Positions 46,187 to 58,215 of a DNA stretch of 64,000 nucleotides are shown one piece after another. How positions within the stretch are numbered: the first letter of the stretch is position 1; each line of letters opens with the position of its first letter. This DNA is from Abelmoschus esculentus (Eukaryota > Streptophyta > Magnoliopsida > Malvales > Malvaceae): contig JAUCBN010000023.1 of NCBI GenBank assembly GCA_035048815.1, positions 9,679,501 through 9,743,500 of the forward strand, read 5' to 3'. The position numbers and the translations under genes are program-made. The notes below the pieces were generated by a model, which saw only the letters and a program-made list of their open reading frames with translations, was not told the DNA's origin and did no database searches.

Positions 46187-47674
46187 ATCAAAAACGTCAA
46201 GCATCAACCATCAATTAGGATCATCAAGTATCCTCCATGGTTTGGCATTTTCTTTAACTTTTTAATAGTATTCCCTAGAACTAATTCATTTTTCAGAGAA
46301 AAAATCGAATAGAGGGAATATCGTGGACCTAAATCTCATAACAAAATTTTCAATCATTTTGCAATCTTCGTATGGTTAGAAAGGATGTGAAACGTGAATT
46401 GTGTACTAAAACAAGAGTAATCATTTGTAAGAGCATGAAGAAGTGAGAGAATTATTTTTAATGTTACAAATTAGTGTGCAACCCTTCAACATAATTAATG
46501 TGTTACCATCCACAATTTTAAAACCATAGAACGTTTAAGTTTTCTAACCACCCATTTTTGTTTTCTTTTCCTATTAATCTTGTTGAGATTGTAGATGATG
46601 AAAGAAAGCTTCAATCAGTGAGAGCTCTATATCGAAAAATGAGAGGAAACAAAGAGAAAAAGCCAAGCATGACGAGAATAAAATTTACAAGAAATGGGAG
46701 TAAACTATCTTTGAACTAGGAGATTGATTTCGTTTCAGAAAGCAAATGAAGAAGTTTCCATCCTTACGAAAGTCAAAATTATTACCATATATAGCAAGAT
46801 TCGATTTTGGGACAAATCATTTTCAAGAAGGGGGAATGATGTGATCCAAGCTAGCACCAAACTTCTTGGAGCCTTGCTCATATTAGAGAAAAAGTCACAA
46901 GATTTAAACACTTGTGGAAAAGTCAACGATCTTAACAATTCAAGTTCAAACATGCTATTTCAAGCCTTGAATTTGAACTTGGAGCCTTGACCATCTTTTG
47001 AACAAATGCAACATGTTACGTTTGCATTTTAATACATGCATTTGAGCGCTAGCTTAGAAGTGTGTTGCATGTAGTTGCATGAGCATTTAGCTTGCATGAG
47101 TTTACATTATTTTGCATATTTAATTTTTGCATTTTTATCATGAATAATTAAGACTTATTGTTCATTTAAATATATTGTTTCATTTATGTTTATTTAGAAC
47201 ATTTAAGCATGTTAGTTCTTTTAAGCTTGTTAGTTTAATTAATACATCATGTCAGTTTATGTATGTTATTTTATTTAAAGTCTAAGAGCTTATTGATGTT
47301 TCTTAGTTCATTAAGTGAATTAGTTCATTCAATTAAACTAGTTCAATTTATTTAACTAGCTCATTAAGTTTCTTTCTAGAATTTATTTTATTGAATAAAG
47401 TTGTTATCTAATGGTTGTTCATATATTTTTAGCTAAGGTATTCATTTGGGACCAAATGGCTGATCATTTTCTACAAGAATAACAAGACATTTAACACCAA
47501 TTGAAGATACTTGAAGACACCATGATGGATGATCATGTAAAACTAAAATTGGTTTTGATATAACAATTATGTATAAGGATTATTTTGCAATAAATTTTTA
47601 AGTCTCTAAGTCAAACTTTATGCTTTAAGTCAAACTCAGAACTTTAAAATAATTTTTCTAAGTGTTTTTATACA

Positions 47675-48381
47675 GGTGTTTCGATACGAATAAGTATGGT
47701 ATCGATATCGACCTTTATTTTCATAAAAGGTTTTTGCGACGAAGAACATGTATGTTTGATACCATTTAATTTCAAAAGCTCACTGCCAAAGTCTGTTTCG
47801 AACCATGTATCAAAATAGCCTTTAATTTCTTAAAAATTTTAAAATTACGAACCTTGTATCGATATCAGTATCGATACACTCCTTAATTCTCAACGACTAT
47901 TTTAGCATTAAATGAGTCGATCGTTGGTGGTAGTTAAGAATTTAAATGGTGGTTAGCCTGTTCCGAAATATGGTTCGATACTGACCTTTACAGTTTCATA
48001 AAGGTATCGAAGCATGATTCGATACCCCTTGTATTAAATATACAACGACTCTTTCTACTTTGGTCTGTTTCGAAACAGGTAGCCCGTGTTTGGGGCTTAT
48101 CAATCTTGTGAGAGTAACCTCAAGAAACAACATTAAGAATTGATTCGAATTATAATAGTTATCTCTTAAACCGAGAAAAAGGTCGAATTCCATTAGTGAA
48201 TTAGTTTCAAAATCCTCAGTGGGAGCTAAGGTAGTGGATGTAGAGCTTGTTCTGAAGTTTGAACCACTATAATTCTTGGTGTCATTCATTTTCATATTTT
48301 TACTAAAATTTTTTCACCAAAAAATTTTAATTGCCAATTCATCCTTCTCTTGGCCATCTTTCAAGATTGATCAACTCAACA
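47675..48381 (+). repeat. Copia-3 left LTR (start approximate)
   Basis: Ends CAACTCAACA immediately before the primer site. It carries several GTATCGATA/TTCGATAC words. The confident alignment with the right LTR begins at 47763. Confidence 0.65.
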
Positions 48382-48383
48382 AT

Positions 48384-48396
48384 TGGTATCGGAGCC
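48384..48396 (+). other. Copia-3 primer-binding site
   Basis: TGGTATCGGAGCC, two bases after the LTR end, complementary to Met tRNA with one change from the usual TGGTATCAGAGCC. Confidence 0.75.
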
Positions 48397-48468
48397 TAAT
48401 ATTTAAAGGGATTCACATCCACCAAAGAAGATCCAAGGAGTTTTGATCTTATCTACAAAACAAATCAA

Positions 48469-51400
48469 ATGGCCTCCACCTCCTGTACATGGAACGAGTC
48501 ACACTCCATCACCAAGCCACTCTTCTTCAATGGAGATAACTACCCCTATTGGAAGAATAGGATGAGATTGTTCATCAACTCCAATGACTATTTTCTATGG
48601 GACATAATAGAAGATGGCCCCTCAATTCCTATGAAGCAAGAAAGAGATAGGCAAGTGCCAAAGAAAAGGAACGAAATGACCGATGAAGAAAGAATGAGGA
48701 TGTCCACCAATGATAAAGCCTTGCACATTCTCCTTTGTGCTCTTGGTCCCGACATCTACTCCAAGATGTCATCTTGCACTAGTGACAAAGAAGTTTAGGA
48801 TTCATTGGAGACAACTTATAAAGGCATCAATGATGTAAAGGAAACGAAGATCGGTCTTCTCAATCTAAATTATGAGAACTTCTAGATGGACCCGGATGAA
48901 AACATCACCAAGATGTTCGATATATTCTCGGTGATCGTCAATGGTATCAAGGGTTTCGGTGAGATTATCTCGGAAGAAAAGCTCGTATGAAAGCTCATCT
49001 ACTTTCTTTCGAGTCTTGGGATAGCAAGAGGACGACCATTATTGAAGCCAAAGACCTCAAGACTCTCAAACTTGATGCTCTTATGGGATCTTTTCTCACC
49101 CATGAGATCATTAAGAAAAGAAGAGAAGAGGAGAAAAAGAAGGAATAGGTGAAGCTTGAAAAGAGAGAAGTTGAGGAGAAGAAGAAGCAAGGGATTACTC
49201 TAAAAGCTTCAATATCAAAAGAAGAAGTAGACACAAGTGAAGAAGAGCTTGAAGACTTGGCCATGGTAGCCAAAAGATTCACTAGGCTCATGAGGGCAAA
49301 CCAAAATAGGAGATTCTATAGAAAGAAGGATTTCAAATCAAAGGGCAAAGAAGATGACAAGGACCCAATTATTTGCTATGAGTGCAAGAAGTTCGTCATA
49401 TTAGAACCGATTGTCCACTATTTAAAAGAAAGGGTTTTGAGAAGAAGAAGAAGCAAAAGGCTCACGTTACCACATGGAGTGATGAGGAGTCATCATCCGA
49501 TGAGGACAATGAAGTAGCCAACCTTTTTCTCATGGCTCTTGATGATCTCAAGGTAACCCTTGAACCATCTTGTAATGATTTATCTTATGATGAACTATAT
49601 GATGCATATGATGAGTTACAAGATATTTATGATGAGTTGGTTTTGAAGTTTAAAGAATCGGTTTTGAAAAATAAGAAAATTATTTTCGATTTAAAAAAGA
49701 AAAATGATTCTCTGACTAAAACGATTTTGGATTTTGAAAAAAAGGTTGTTGATTTAAATGATGATTTAAAATTCTTTTAAAAAGAAAATGTTTATTTACA
49801 CAACCTTATTTCTAGCTTGAGTGAGAATCACCACAAAGTGGTGAATGAGCTTAAGGAATAAATCAAAGTGGTTGGTAGTTCTACTTTTGAAAAAGGAAGT
49901 TCTTCAAAACCCAACCATGTGAAAAAGAATTTCCAAAACCACAAACAAAGAAATTTTCAAAGGCATGCTAGATATAGAAAAATTAAGAGTGTATGGGTTC
50001 CTAAGAAACTCATTATTTCTAATAATATTAATGTCATTACATCTTGGATTCCCAAAGGAACCAAGATTTCAAGGACTAACTCTTATGGACCCAAAATGAT
50101 TTGGGTACCAAAAATCAAAAACTAAATCTTTGTTTGTAAGTTGAGCATTGCTTCAAGTCAAAACATTTGGTACCTTAATAGTAGATGCTCTAGGCATATG
50201 ACCGGAGACAAGGGACGATTTAAGTAGTTAGAACTCAAAAAGGGTGGATTAGTAACTTTTGGTGACAACTCCAAAGGCCAAATTGAGTGTATTGACTCTA
50301 TTGGTAATCACTCCTCTATTTTAATTGAAAATGTCTTGTTTGTTAATGGTGTTAAGTATAATTTGTTGAACATTAGTCAATTATGTGATAAAGGATTCTA
50401 TTTGTCTTTTGATAAAAGTGGTTGCAAAATAATAGACATGAAATCTAATAAAACAATGTTCATAGGTTATCGTATAGAAAATATCTATATGGTGCATCTA
50501 GATGACATAAACATATCTCATGCATGCTTGGTAGCTAGTGATGAAAATGGTGCATGGTTATGGCATAGGAAACTAGGACATGCTAGCATAAGTGTTTTAG
50601 AGAAACTAGTCTCCCAAAATCTAGTTAGAGATTTACCTAAGCTCAAGTTCTCTTTAGATAAGATTTGTGATGCAGGTGCTAAGGGTAAACAAAAGAGAGT
50701 GTCTTTTAAGTCCATTAATGATGTTTCAACTAGTAAAGTATTACAATTGATCCATATGGATCTTTTTGGACCTATTAGGACAACTAGCTTGGATGGAAAA
50801 TCATATGCATTTGTTATTGTTGATGATTACTCTAGATACATTTGGGTTCTATTTTTAAGTACAAAAGATGAAGTCTTAGAAAAATTCATCATATTTTCAA
50901 ATATTTCTCAAAATGATCATGATCAAAGAATTTCTCATATTATAAGTGATTATGAAACCGAATTTCAAAATTTAGGTTTTAAGAATTTTTGTAATGAAAA
51001 TAGGATTAGCCATAATTTTTTGGCTCGCACTCCTCAACAAAATGGGTAGTTGAGAATAAAAATAGAACTTTGGAAGAAATGGCTAGGACCATGTTTTTTG
51101 AAAATAATTTACCTAAATATTTTGGGAGGAAGCCACAAATACTTCTTGTTATATTATTAATCGAGTAATAATTAGAACAATTTTAAAGAAAACTCCTTAT
51201 GAGATTTTAAAATCCAAAAAGCCTAACATTAGCTTTTTTCAACCTTTTGGGTGCAAGTGTTTTGTTTTAAATAATGGGAAAGACAATTTAGGTAAATTTG
51301 ATGCAAAAAGTGATGAGGTCATTTTTCTTGAATACTCTTTAAATTCAAAGGCTTATAGAGTTTTCAACAAAAGAACCTTAGTTGTAGAAGAGTCAATACA

Positions 51401-53168
51401 TATGGTTTTCGATGATAACCTCCTTCCTAGGAAGGACTCTTGTGATGATGATGATGATGCAGGAATCATTGAAACCATTGATGATGGACAAGCATCAAAG
51501 GTGGACCATTGATGATGGACAAGCATCAAAGGTGGATGGTGTTCAACTATGTCAAAAGTGATGAAATCTTAGATGATTCATCCAAGGGGGTAACTACTCG
51601 TTCTTCTCTTAGATTAATGAATCATATTACTTTTATCTCATGCATAAAGCCTAAAAATATCAATGAAGCTTTAGATAATGATTTTTAGATATTGACTATG
51701 CAAGAAGAGTTAAATCAATTTGAGAGAAGTAATGTATGGACATTAGTTGATAGGACTAGTAATAAGTCTACTATAGGAACTAAATGAGTCTTTAGAAACA
51801 AACTAGATGAGAGTGGTAATATTGTGAGAAATAAAACTAGATTAGTTGTTCAAGGTTACGCTCAAGAAGAGGGAATAGATTTCGATGAAACCTATGCACC
51901 CGTAGCTAGAATGGAAGCTATTAGGATGTTACTTGCATTTGCATGCTATCATGATTTCAAGTTTTTTCAAATGAATGTCAAAAGTGCTTTATTAAATGGT
52001 TTTATAAATGAAGAAGTGTATGTTGAACAATCACCGGGTTTTAAAGATCCAAAATTTCCAAATCATGTTTTTAAATTAACTAAAGCTTTATATGGTTTGA
52101 AACAAGCTCCTAGAGCTTGGTATGAAAGACTTTCAAACTTTTTAATTGAAAAAGGTTTTAAAAAAGGAAAGGTGGATACTATACTTTTTATAAAAAATTT
52201 TAGAAATGACATATTAATAATTCAAATTTATGTTGATGATATTATTTTTGGATCTAAAATGAATGGTATTGTAAAGAGTTTTCAGCTAATGCAAGGTGAA
52301 TTCGCGATGAGCATGATGAGGGAGCACTCATTCTTTTTGGGACTCCAAATCAAGCAAAAGAAGGACGATACTTTCATCAATCAAGCTAAGTATCAAGGAT
52401 ATGCTCAAGAAGTTTGGCTTGGAGAATGTAAAGCCTCAAGTCACTCCAATGAGCTCATCAACTAAGCTTGACAAAGATGAAGGAGGTAAGTGTGTTGATT
52501 CTAAATTATATAGATCAATGATAGAATCTTTGTTTTACCTTACCGCAAGTAGACCGGATATCATGTTTAGTGTTTGCTTGTATGTTAGGTTTCAAGCTAG
52601 TCTTAGAGAATCACACTTAGTAGCCATAAAGAGAATTTTTAGGTACCTTAGAGACACACCTTATTTAGGTCTTTGGTATCCTAAAGACTCATACTTTGGT
52701 TTACATACTTATTCGGATGCGGATTATGTAGGTTGTAAGATAGATATGAAAAGTACTTCCGGAACATGCCAATTCCTAGGTAGTATGCTCATATCTTGGT
52801 TCTCTAAGAAACAAAATAGTGTAGCCTTATCTACCACCGAAGCGGAGTACATATCCTTAGGGAGTTGTTGTTCTCAAGTGTTATGGATGAAACAAAAACT
52901 CTTAGATTATGACATTAAGGTAGAAACCATACCTCTAAAGTGTGATAATACTAGTGTCATATGTCCTACCAAGAACTCCATTCAATACTCTAGAACCAAA
53001 CACATAGAAATTAGACACTATTTTATTAGATATCATGTGTCTAAAAATGATATTGTTTTAGATTTTGTTGACACCTTAAACCAATTAGCGGATATCTTTA
53101 CTAAACCTTTAGACAAAGAGCGCTTTTGGACCCTTAAGAGAGAGTTAGGTCTAACTAGCCTATCTTGA
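48469..53168 (+). pseudogene. Copia-3 gag-pol polyprotein, multiple frameshifts
   Basis: Gag starts at 48469 (MASTSCTWNE) and reads through LFFNGDNYPYWKNRMRLF to a stop near 48797. Further gag, with a CYECKK knuckle remnant (~49375), and a coiled Asp/Lys-rich tail run to 50125. The protease remnant at about 50169 reads WYLNSRCSRHMTGDK, so the catalytic DSG has become NSR. Integrase (50336-51049) has HMDLFGP and SDYETEF, with its Glu after a stop. Reverse transcriptase (51700-52465) has YALYGLKQAPRAWYE-like and IYVDDIIFGS motifs. RNase H (52401-53168) has SDADYVGC, LSTTEAEYISLG and LADIFTKPLD and is nearly intact. A 31-bp tandem duplication (51475/51506) and a frame change near 52400-52460 disrupt it. 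Confidence 0.9.
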
Positions 53169-53384
53169 CCTCTTAAGTGTTATTTTTTATGCAAAATTTT
53201 GCTTAAATCTTGATTGAAATCATGCCTATGTTGTTTTGCATCTTGTTGTTTCTATGCATGTTGCTAGGGGAGTATGATCTTGTTCATGCATTTTAATCAT
53301 GTCATAACATCATTTGCATGACTTTATGGGCTTTAAATACTCATTTCTAGTACTTTAGAAGTCTAAAATGTAAAGCAAAGCTAA

Positions 53385-54453
53385 GCGGTATCGAAACAGG
53401 TTGAACATGTTTCGATACCTATTCATAGAGTTCATCTGGGAATTTTCTGGAAAGAACTAGTATCGAACCAAGTTTTGATATCAGGGTATCGATACAAGCA
53501 TCGAAACACGCTGTTTCGATACCGATACATTTAATTTCAAAAGCTCACTACAAAGTCTGTTTCGAACCATGTATCGAAACAACCTTTAATTTCTTAAATA
53601 TTTTAAAATTACAAACCATGTATCGGTACCAATATCGATACACCCCTTAAATCCCAACGGCTATTTTAGCATTAAATGAGTCGATCGTTGGTGGAAGTTA
53701 AGACTTTAAATGGTGGTTAGCCTATTCCGAAATATGGTTCGATACTGACCTATACAGTTTCATAAAGGTATAGAAGCATGGTTCGGTACTCCTTGTATTA
53801 AATGCACAATGGCTCTTTCTACTTTGGTCTAATTTTAAACAAGTTCTTCGTGTGTCGATACCGTCTGTTGTAGAATGCATTTATGGTGGGAAGATGATAT
53901 TCCAACGGCCTTATTTACATTCCCAACAACCACAACGGTTAGAAATTAATGAGAGGGTATAAAATGAAGTATTTTCAACAGCATTAAGGACTATTGAACC
54001 TCAAGCAACATCCAAGCATACAAATTCCAACTCAAAGCACTTCATTACATATTCTTGACTCTCAACTTGTGTACTTCATTTTGATTATTTGTAATTAAGT
54101 TTGGGGAGAATATTTTTGTATTTGAGGCTCATCAATCTTGTGAGAGTAATTTATTTGCCCATCTTTCTTTAATTTTAATTTTGTGAGGTTGAATTAATTC
54201 TTGGGTAGACGAATTGATTCAAATTATAACGATTATCCCTTGAACCGAGAAAAAGGTCGAATTCCATTAGTGAATTGGTTTCAAAATCCTTAGTGTGAGC
54301 TAAGGTAGTGGATGTAGAGCTTGTTCCGAAGCTTGAACCACTATAATTCCTTGTGTCCTTCTTTTCATATTTTTATAAAAATTCCTCCACTGAAAAATTT
54401 TAATTTTCAATTCACCCCCTCTCTTATCCATCTTTCAAGATCGATCAACTCAA
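53385..54453 (+). repeat. Copia-3 right LTR (start approximate)
   Basis: Matches the left LTR in order, with an additional ~200-base stretch around 53870-54110. It is very rich in TTTCGATACC / TATCGATAC words, especially 53385-53660, where they form overlapping palindromes. A purine run CTAGGGGAGTATGAT at 53268 may be the polypurine tract, in which case the LTR starts earlier. Confidence 0.65.
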
Positions 54454-55066
54454 AAAATCAGTTTCAAGACCTTCAAGGGAGATTTACACCACTTAAAGGT
54501 TGTCAGTTTCAATAATAAAAGCAAGGGATTGAAGAGCTCCTAAATACACCACTTAAAGAGGCACTTAAATACCACTTAAGAGCTACTTAATCCTCCACAA
54601 AGCTGATCATTTTTTTATCAGAGAAGACATGAAATGAAAGCCTTCATTATCACCACTAAAGGGAGAGTAAAGCTGAAAATTAAAACAACACTTAATGAGG
54701 GAATTCAAGGAATATATTTATCAACTTGTTCGGTATTTTTGGATTAGATACAAGTATATTTGAGTCTTGAGGTATTCTTCAAACTTATTCCCCTATTTCT
54801 TAGCTTTCCAACGCATTTTGAATCACATCAATCCGATATGAAGAGCTTAAGATATGATTAAATTATTGAAGATAGTACATGTTGGAAATTCAATACGGTA
54901 ATAATCACAAGATGCTTCTTCCAAAAGTTCAAGAGACCATTCAATTGTTGAATTCAATGCTTTATCAACAGCCCATTAAAAGAAGATGAATGTCAACTTA
55001 ATCAAGCATCAGCCCAAGGGTTTCTATATGTGGACGATATGTATGTCTACATTCATTCTAAGAATA
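54454..55066. other. Residual internal sequence of element C, no gene seen
   Basis: Low-complexity plant repeat-like sequence with local CACTTAA direct repeats (54490-54600). No ORF with recognisable content. By position it would be the 3' internal part of element C, cut off by the Copia-3 insertion. Confidence 0.35.
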
Positions 55067-55870
55067 TCCACATTCATCCTTCTAGATCAAACTTTTGGCT
55101 GTCAATTGGAGATGAGATAACCTATATAATCCCAAATTGAATCAAATTAGGGTATTAGAATTTAGGGAAAATTCAGGATTAGGGTTTTCCCCTAATCTAA
55201 TTTTAATAATGTTACAACATTCATCCTTCTAGATCAAACGTTTGGATGTCAATTGGAGATGAGATAACCTACAAATTAATAGGCCTTTAACACTAGAATA
55301 ATGAGTCTTTAATCTTTTTCTAGGTCAATCAATTTGTTGTTGTCTTACACCTATAAATAGGCACTTATTTTCTATTGTAAAAGATATAACTTTTGGCATA
55401 TATTACAACTTAAGAGTGTATCTCTTTTATAGTTCTTTTTGAACTTTATCGGCTTGCAAGATTGTTCTTGTGGCATTCACCCCTATTCATTTTTTTATAT
55501 TGTTGTTTCCTTGTTCTTATAACTAGAGGGTCACAAGCCATTAACCTTTCACCCAAATCACGATATAAAAACTCTTAAGGAACGAGTCTTCACTTTTTAG
55601 TGTTGGTTCCTCCTTTGTTTACACCGCACTATTGATAATATTCCATCTCTTCACTTCCATCAACCATACATTCATATTTTCCATACTTCATCCTAAGCAC
55701 AACAATTATCTTATCATCATTTCATTTCACCATACTATCTATCCATTTTATATTATCTTGTAATTTTCATTTTAAAATTCCTATTTTTCATTTCAGTTAC
55801 TTACTAGAATCATGATCGGGCGATCATATATACAAATTTGGATATTCTGTAATTGGATTCGTATCAATCG
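55067..55870 (+). repeat. Right copy of the ~0.74 kb direct repeat (putative LTR-C, right), with a partial extra start
   Basis: 55121-55870 matches 43590-44326. In front of it, 55067-55120 is an additional copy of the body's first ~54 bases (ATTCATCCTTCTAGATCAAA onward). A 92-base piece of Gypsy-A LTR end therefore sits between two copies of the same start. It contains CACCTATAAATAGGCAC, the TATA box of this LTR. Confidence 0.6.
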
Positions 55871-56481
55871 GGCCTTACTCGTAATGTAAGATCTCGATCT
55901 TGTGTGGACGCGAGCCTTACTATCTTGTGACTTATGTTAATATGTATATGCTCTGTGCGATAATACACATTCATGATGCTATTTATTTAGGCGATTATGG
56001 TAGCGCCATCATATCATGCATGATATTACATGTCTTGTATTGATTTATTCATGATATGTGCGATTTTTGTCGAGTGGCAGTATACGTATACTCCACTGAG
56101 CTTCTGTAACCCAGTGTTTCGAAATGTATTTTCGTGCGTAAGTTAGGTGAAGTTGAAGACTGGAGGAGCACCTTCGAGGTTAGATTTCAGCTTTGGCTCA
56201 ATGTCAGAGTACAAATGTTTGATGTAATGGGCTAGTTTATCGAACCCTATATCGTAATTTATAAGTCTTATTTAATTTGGATTTTAGTTTAAATGCTTTC
56301 AAATTGGTTTGTACTATTTTGGAGCTCCTTATTTACTCTTTTAAAATACTCGTTTATTTGATCTTGAACTTAATAGGTTTGTTTTGGACTTGAACGGTTT
56401 AATGGGCTTTTAAAGCAAAATTTTTGCAATACGGGTTTTGAGATGTAGGTCCAATGTGACATTCGGGTTGAGGGTGTTACA
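55871..56481 (+). mobile_element. 3' part of a gypsy-type LTR (truncated)
   Basis: Ends GGGTTGAGGGTGTTACA at 56481, the typical CA terminus of a long gypsy LTR. It includes the usual CGAGTGGCAGTATACGTATACTCCACTGAGC-type region near 56080. The 5' part is missing where block C begins. It is a different family from Gypsy-A. Confidence 0.6.
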
Positions 56482-57540
56482 GAATCATCACCTCTTTTCT
56501 ATATATGATTGGAGAATAGGTAGTTATTAGGTAGTTAATTTAAGATGGACGAACTAAATTAATTGGACCATGGATGACGTGGTGAACATAGTCCGTCTAA
56601 TAATTTCCCTATATATAGCGCAGGAACAGAAGTCTTTTGTCCCCTAATTATGTTTCTTTCCATGTTTCATTCTAAAAAATCTTAAAAATTAAATTCTAAA
56701 CCTAACCCTAATTTTTATATCTAAACTCTACGCTTTAAAAAATATATTCTACCCTTAATCCCTAAACTTTACTCACAACCCTTAACCTTAAACCTTAAAT
56801 CCTAAGCCTTAAACTCATTATTTTAAAATAAAAACACTAAAAAAATCACAATAAAAGAATAGACGAGTTATTTCTTTAATTTTAAGGTTATTTTATTGAA
56901 GACAAAGAAAAATCTCAAAATAGGCAAAGCTAGATTTTATTTATTCATCAAAGTAGTTAGTTGGGTGAGTCTAGGGTTGAAAAGGTTTAAGGTGAAAAAA
57001 CATATTATAAAAAATAAAGTTTTAAAACTTATTTTAAAAATTTTAAATTTTATCAAAAATTACAAAACCAACCTAAAATATTATTTAATATATTATATAA
57101 AATATTGTTTAAATATATTTTAATATTTTATTATTTGAGGTTAATATTTTAGATAACATTTTAATTTCAATTCATGGATTATCCCTAAAAATAGTACTAT
57201 AAAATATTTATTTTATGTGTAAATTATCTATTTTTTTATTATATCTCTATTAGTATTTTTTTTATTATAAAATTATAGTAAATTTAAAGTTTAAAGTTTA
57301 AAATTAAAAATTATGGTTAAAATTTAGAGAATTAAAAATAAATTATATTTTTAATGAGTAGAATTTAAATTTTAGAATTTGAAAATTAGGATTAAGTTTC
57401 AGAATTTAATCTTCTAATAAAAGATATGATTAGTTATAGTATTTTTGTTCAGAGGAGATTCATTTACCTACAAGTAAACCATACCACGAAATTAGATAAT
57501 TTTTATTTATTCTCAGACATGAAATACATATAACAGGCCA
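56482..57540. repeat. AT-rich spacer with degenerate telomere-like repeat
   Basis: Bases 56690-56820 hold imperfect CCCTAA/CCTTAAACC words in the same order as 18340-18480. The rest is AT-rich with only composition-driven ORFs. Confidence 0.5.
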
Positions 57541-58215
57541 AGGTTGTCTTAGCAACAACACCTTTGGATTTTCGACAAGCACTCACCATTTTCTTGCACA
57601 ACTTACCAGGCAAGACATCATCCCCTTAGGTTCCGTTTTCGGCTGAGAGTCGTCCCTTTCCCGCCTCTGTACTCCTCGAACAAACTTGCCCGGGCTTAGA
57701 TTTCCATTAGAGATGTTCATTGTCGGATATTAGATCGGATTCGATTTTTTTAAATATTCAAAATTTTAGATCAATGATATAGTAATTCGTATTTAATCCA
57801 AAAAAATAAATATCCATATATTCAGATATCTGATAACTGGATTGGATAGTTGGATATCCGATTATCTGAAAATATAATTTAATTAAACTAATTTTTCGAA
57901 TTTGAAGATTGTATTTATGAAAAATTTAGAATTTTGAATATAATAAACAAAAAATTAATAAATATAACAAAATTCATATTTATAAAAAGTTTTAATTTTT
58001 AAATTTTTTGAATATAACAAGATTAATATTAATAAATTTTAAATTTTTAAAATTTTAGATAATTCAAAACTTAAAATATTATGATCCGTATCTGATCTGA
58101 AAAACTCCAAATCGGATCGGATATCCAGTCTAAAAATAAAAACCGGATAAGATATTATAATTTTCGGATCAAATCAATGAATAATCAGATCAGATTAACT
58201 AGATCAAATATTTTT
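57541..58215. other. Spacer: small GC-rich patch and GGATATCCG-rich repeat
   Basis: A patch at 57590-57700 has higher GC and encodes, on the minus strand, a short frame ending at 57503 (LPGKLCKKMVSACRKSKG). It may be a last-exon remnant, but no partner exon was found. From 57715 to 58210 the sequence is full of GGATATCCG/CGGATCGGATATC-like words, forming many small palindromes; it is a dispersed plant repeat. Confidence 0.35.

Larger units (their letters stand above)
44327..47650 (+). mobile_element. Internal region of putative LTR element C, no recognisable pol
   Basis: Between the left block and the nested Sirevirus there is ~3.3 kb with two notable ORFs (44758-45123 and 45458-46186), a Lys/Glu-rich coding-like stretch with stops (45170-45420), and a purine tract AAGAAGGGGGAATGATGTG near 46827. 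No protease, reverse transcriptase or integrase could be recognised. It may be a decayed or non-autonomous gypsy derivative. Confidence 0.4.
47675..54453 (+). mobile_element. Sirevirus-like Copia-3, nested and decayed
   Basis: Direct repeats of about 0.7 and 1.07 kb (47675-48381 and 53385-54453) share CATTTAATTTCAAAAGCTCA, GAGTCGATCGTTGGTGG, CCGAGAAAAAGGTCGAATTC and GATCAACTCAA, and flank a Copia gag-pol. The primer site TGGTATCGGAGCC is at 48384-48396. The right repeat has an extra ~200 bases (about 53870-54110) relative to the left. The gag style (NYPYWKNRM.., ALHILLCALGPD) and long LTRs rich in TATCGATAC words fit the Sirevirus/SIRE lineage. It lies within the span between the two copies of block C. 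Outer boundaries are approximate and no target duplication was found. Confidence 0.75.

Noticed and set aside
57503..57622. Cys/Lys-rich short frame on the minus strand (LPGKLCKKMVSACRKS)
   Set aside because: It looks protein-like but is only ~40 codons, with a stop upstream and no credible acceptor site or partner exon.
57715..58210. hAT-type MITE (termini GAGATGTTCA / GAGTGTTTAA)
   Set aside because: Ends are only weakly inverted and no 8-bp duplication was found; kept as an unspecific palindromic repeat.
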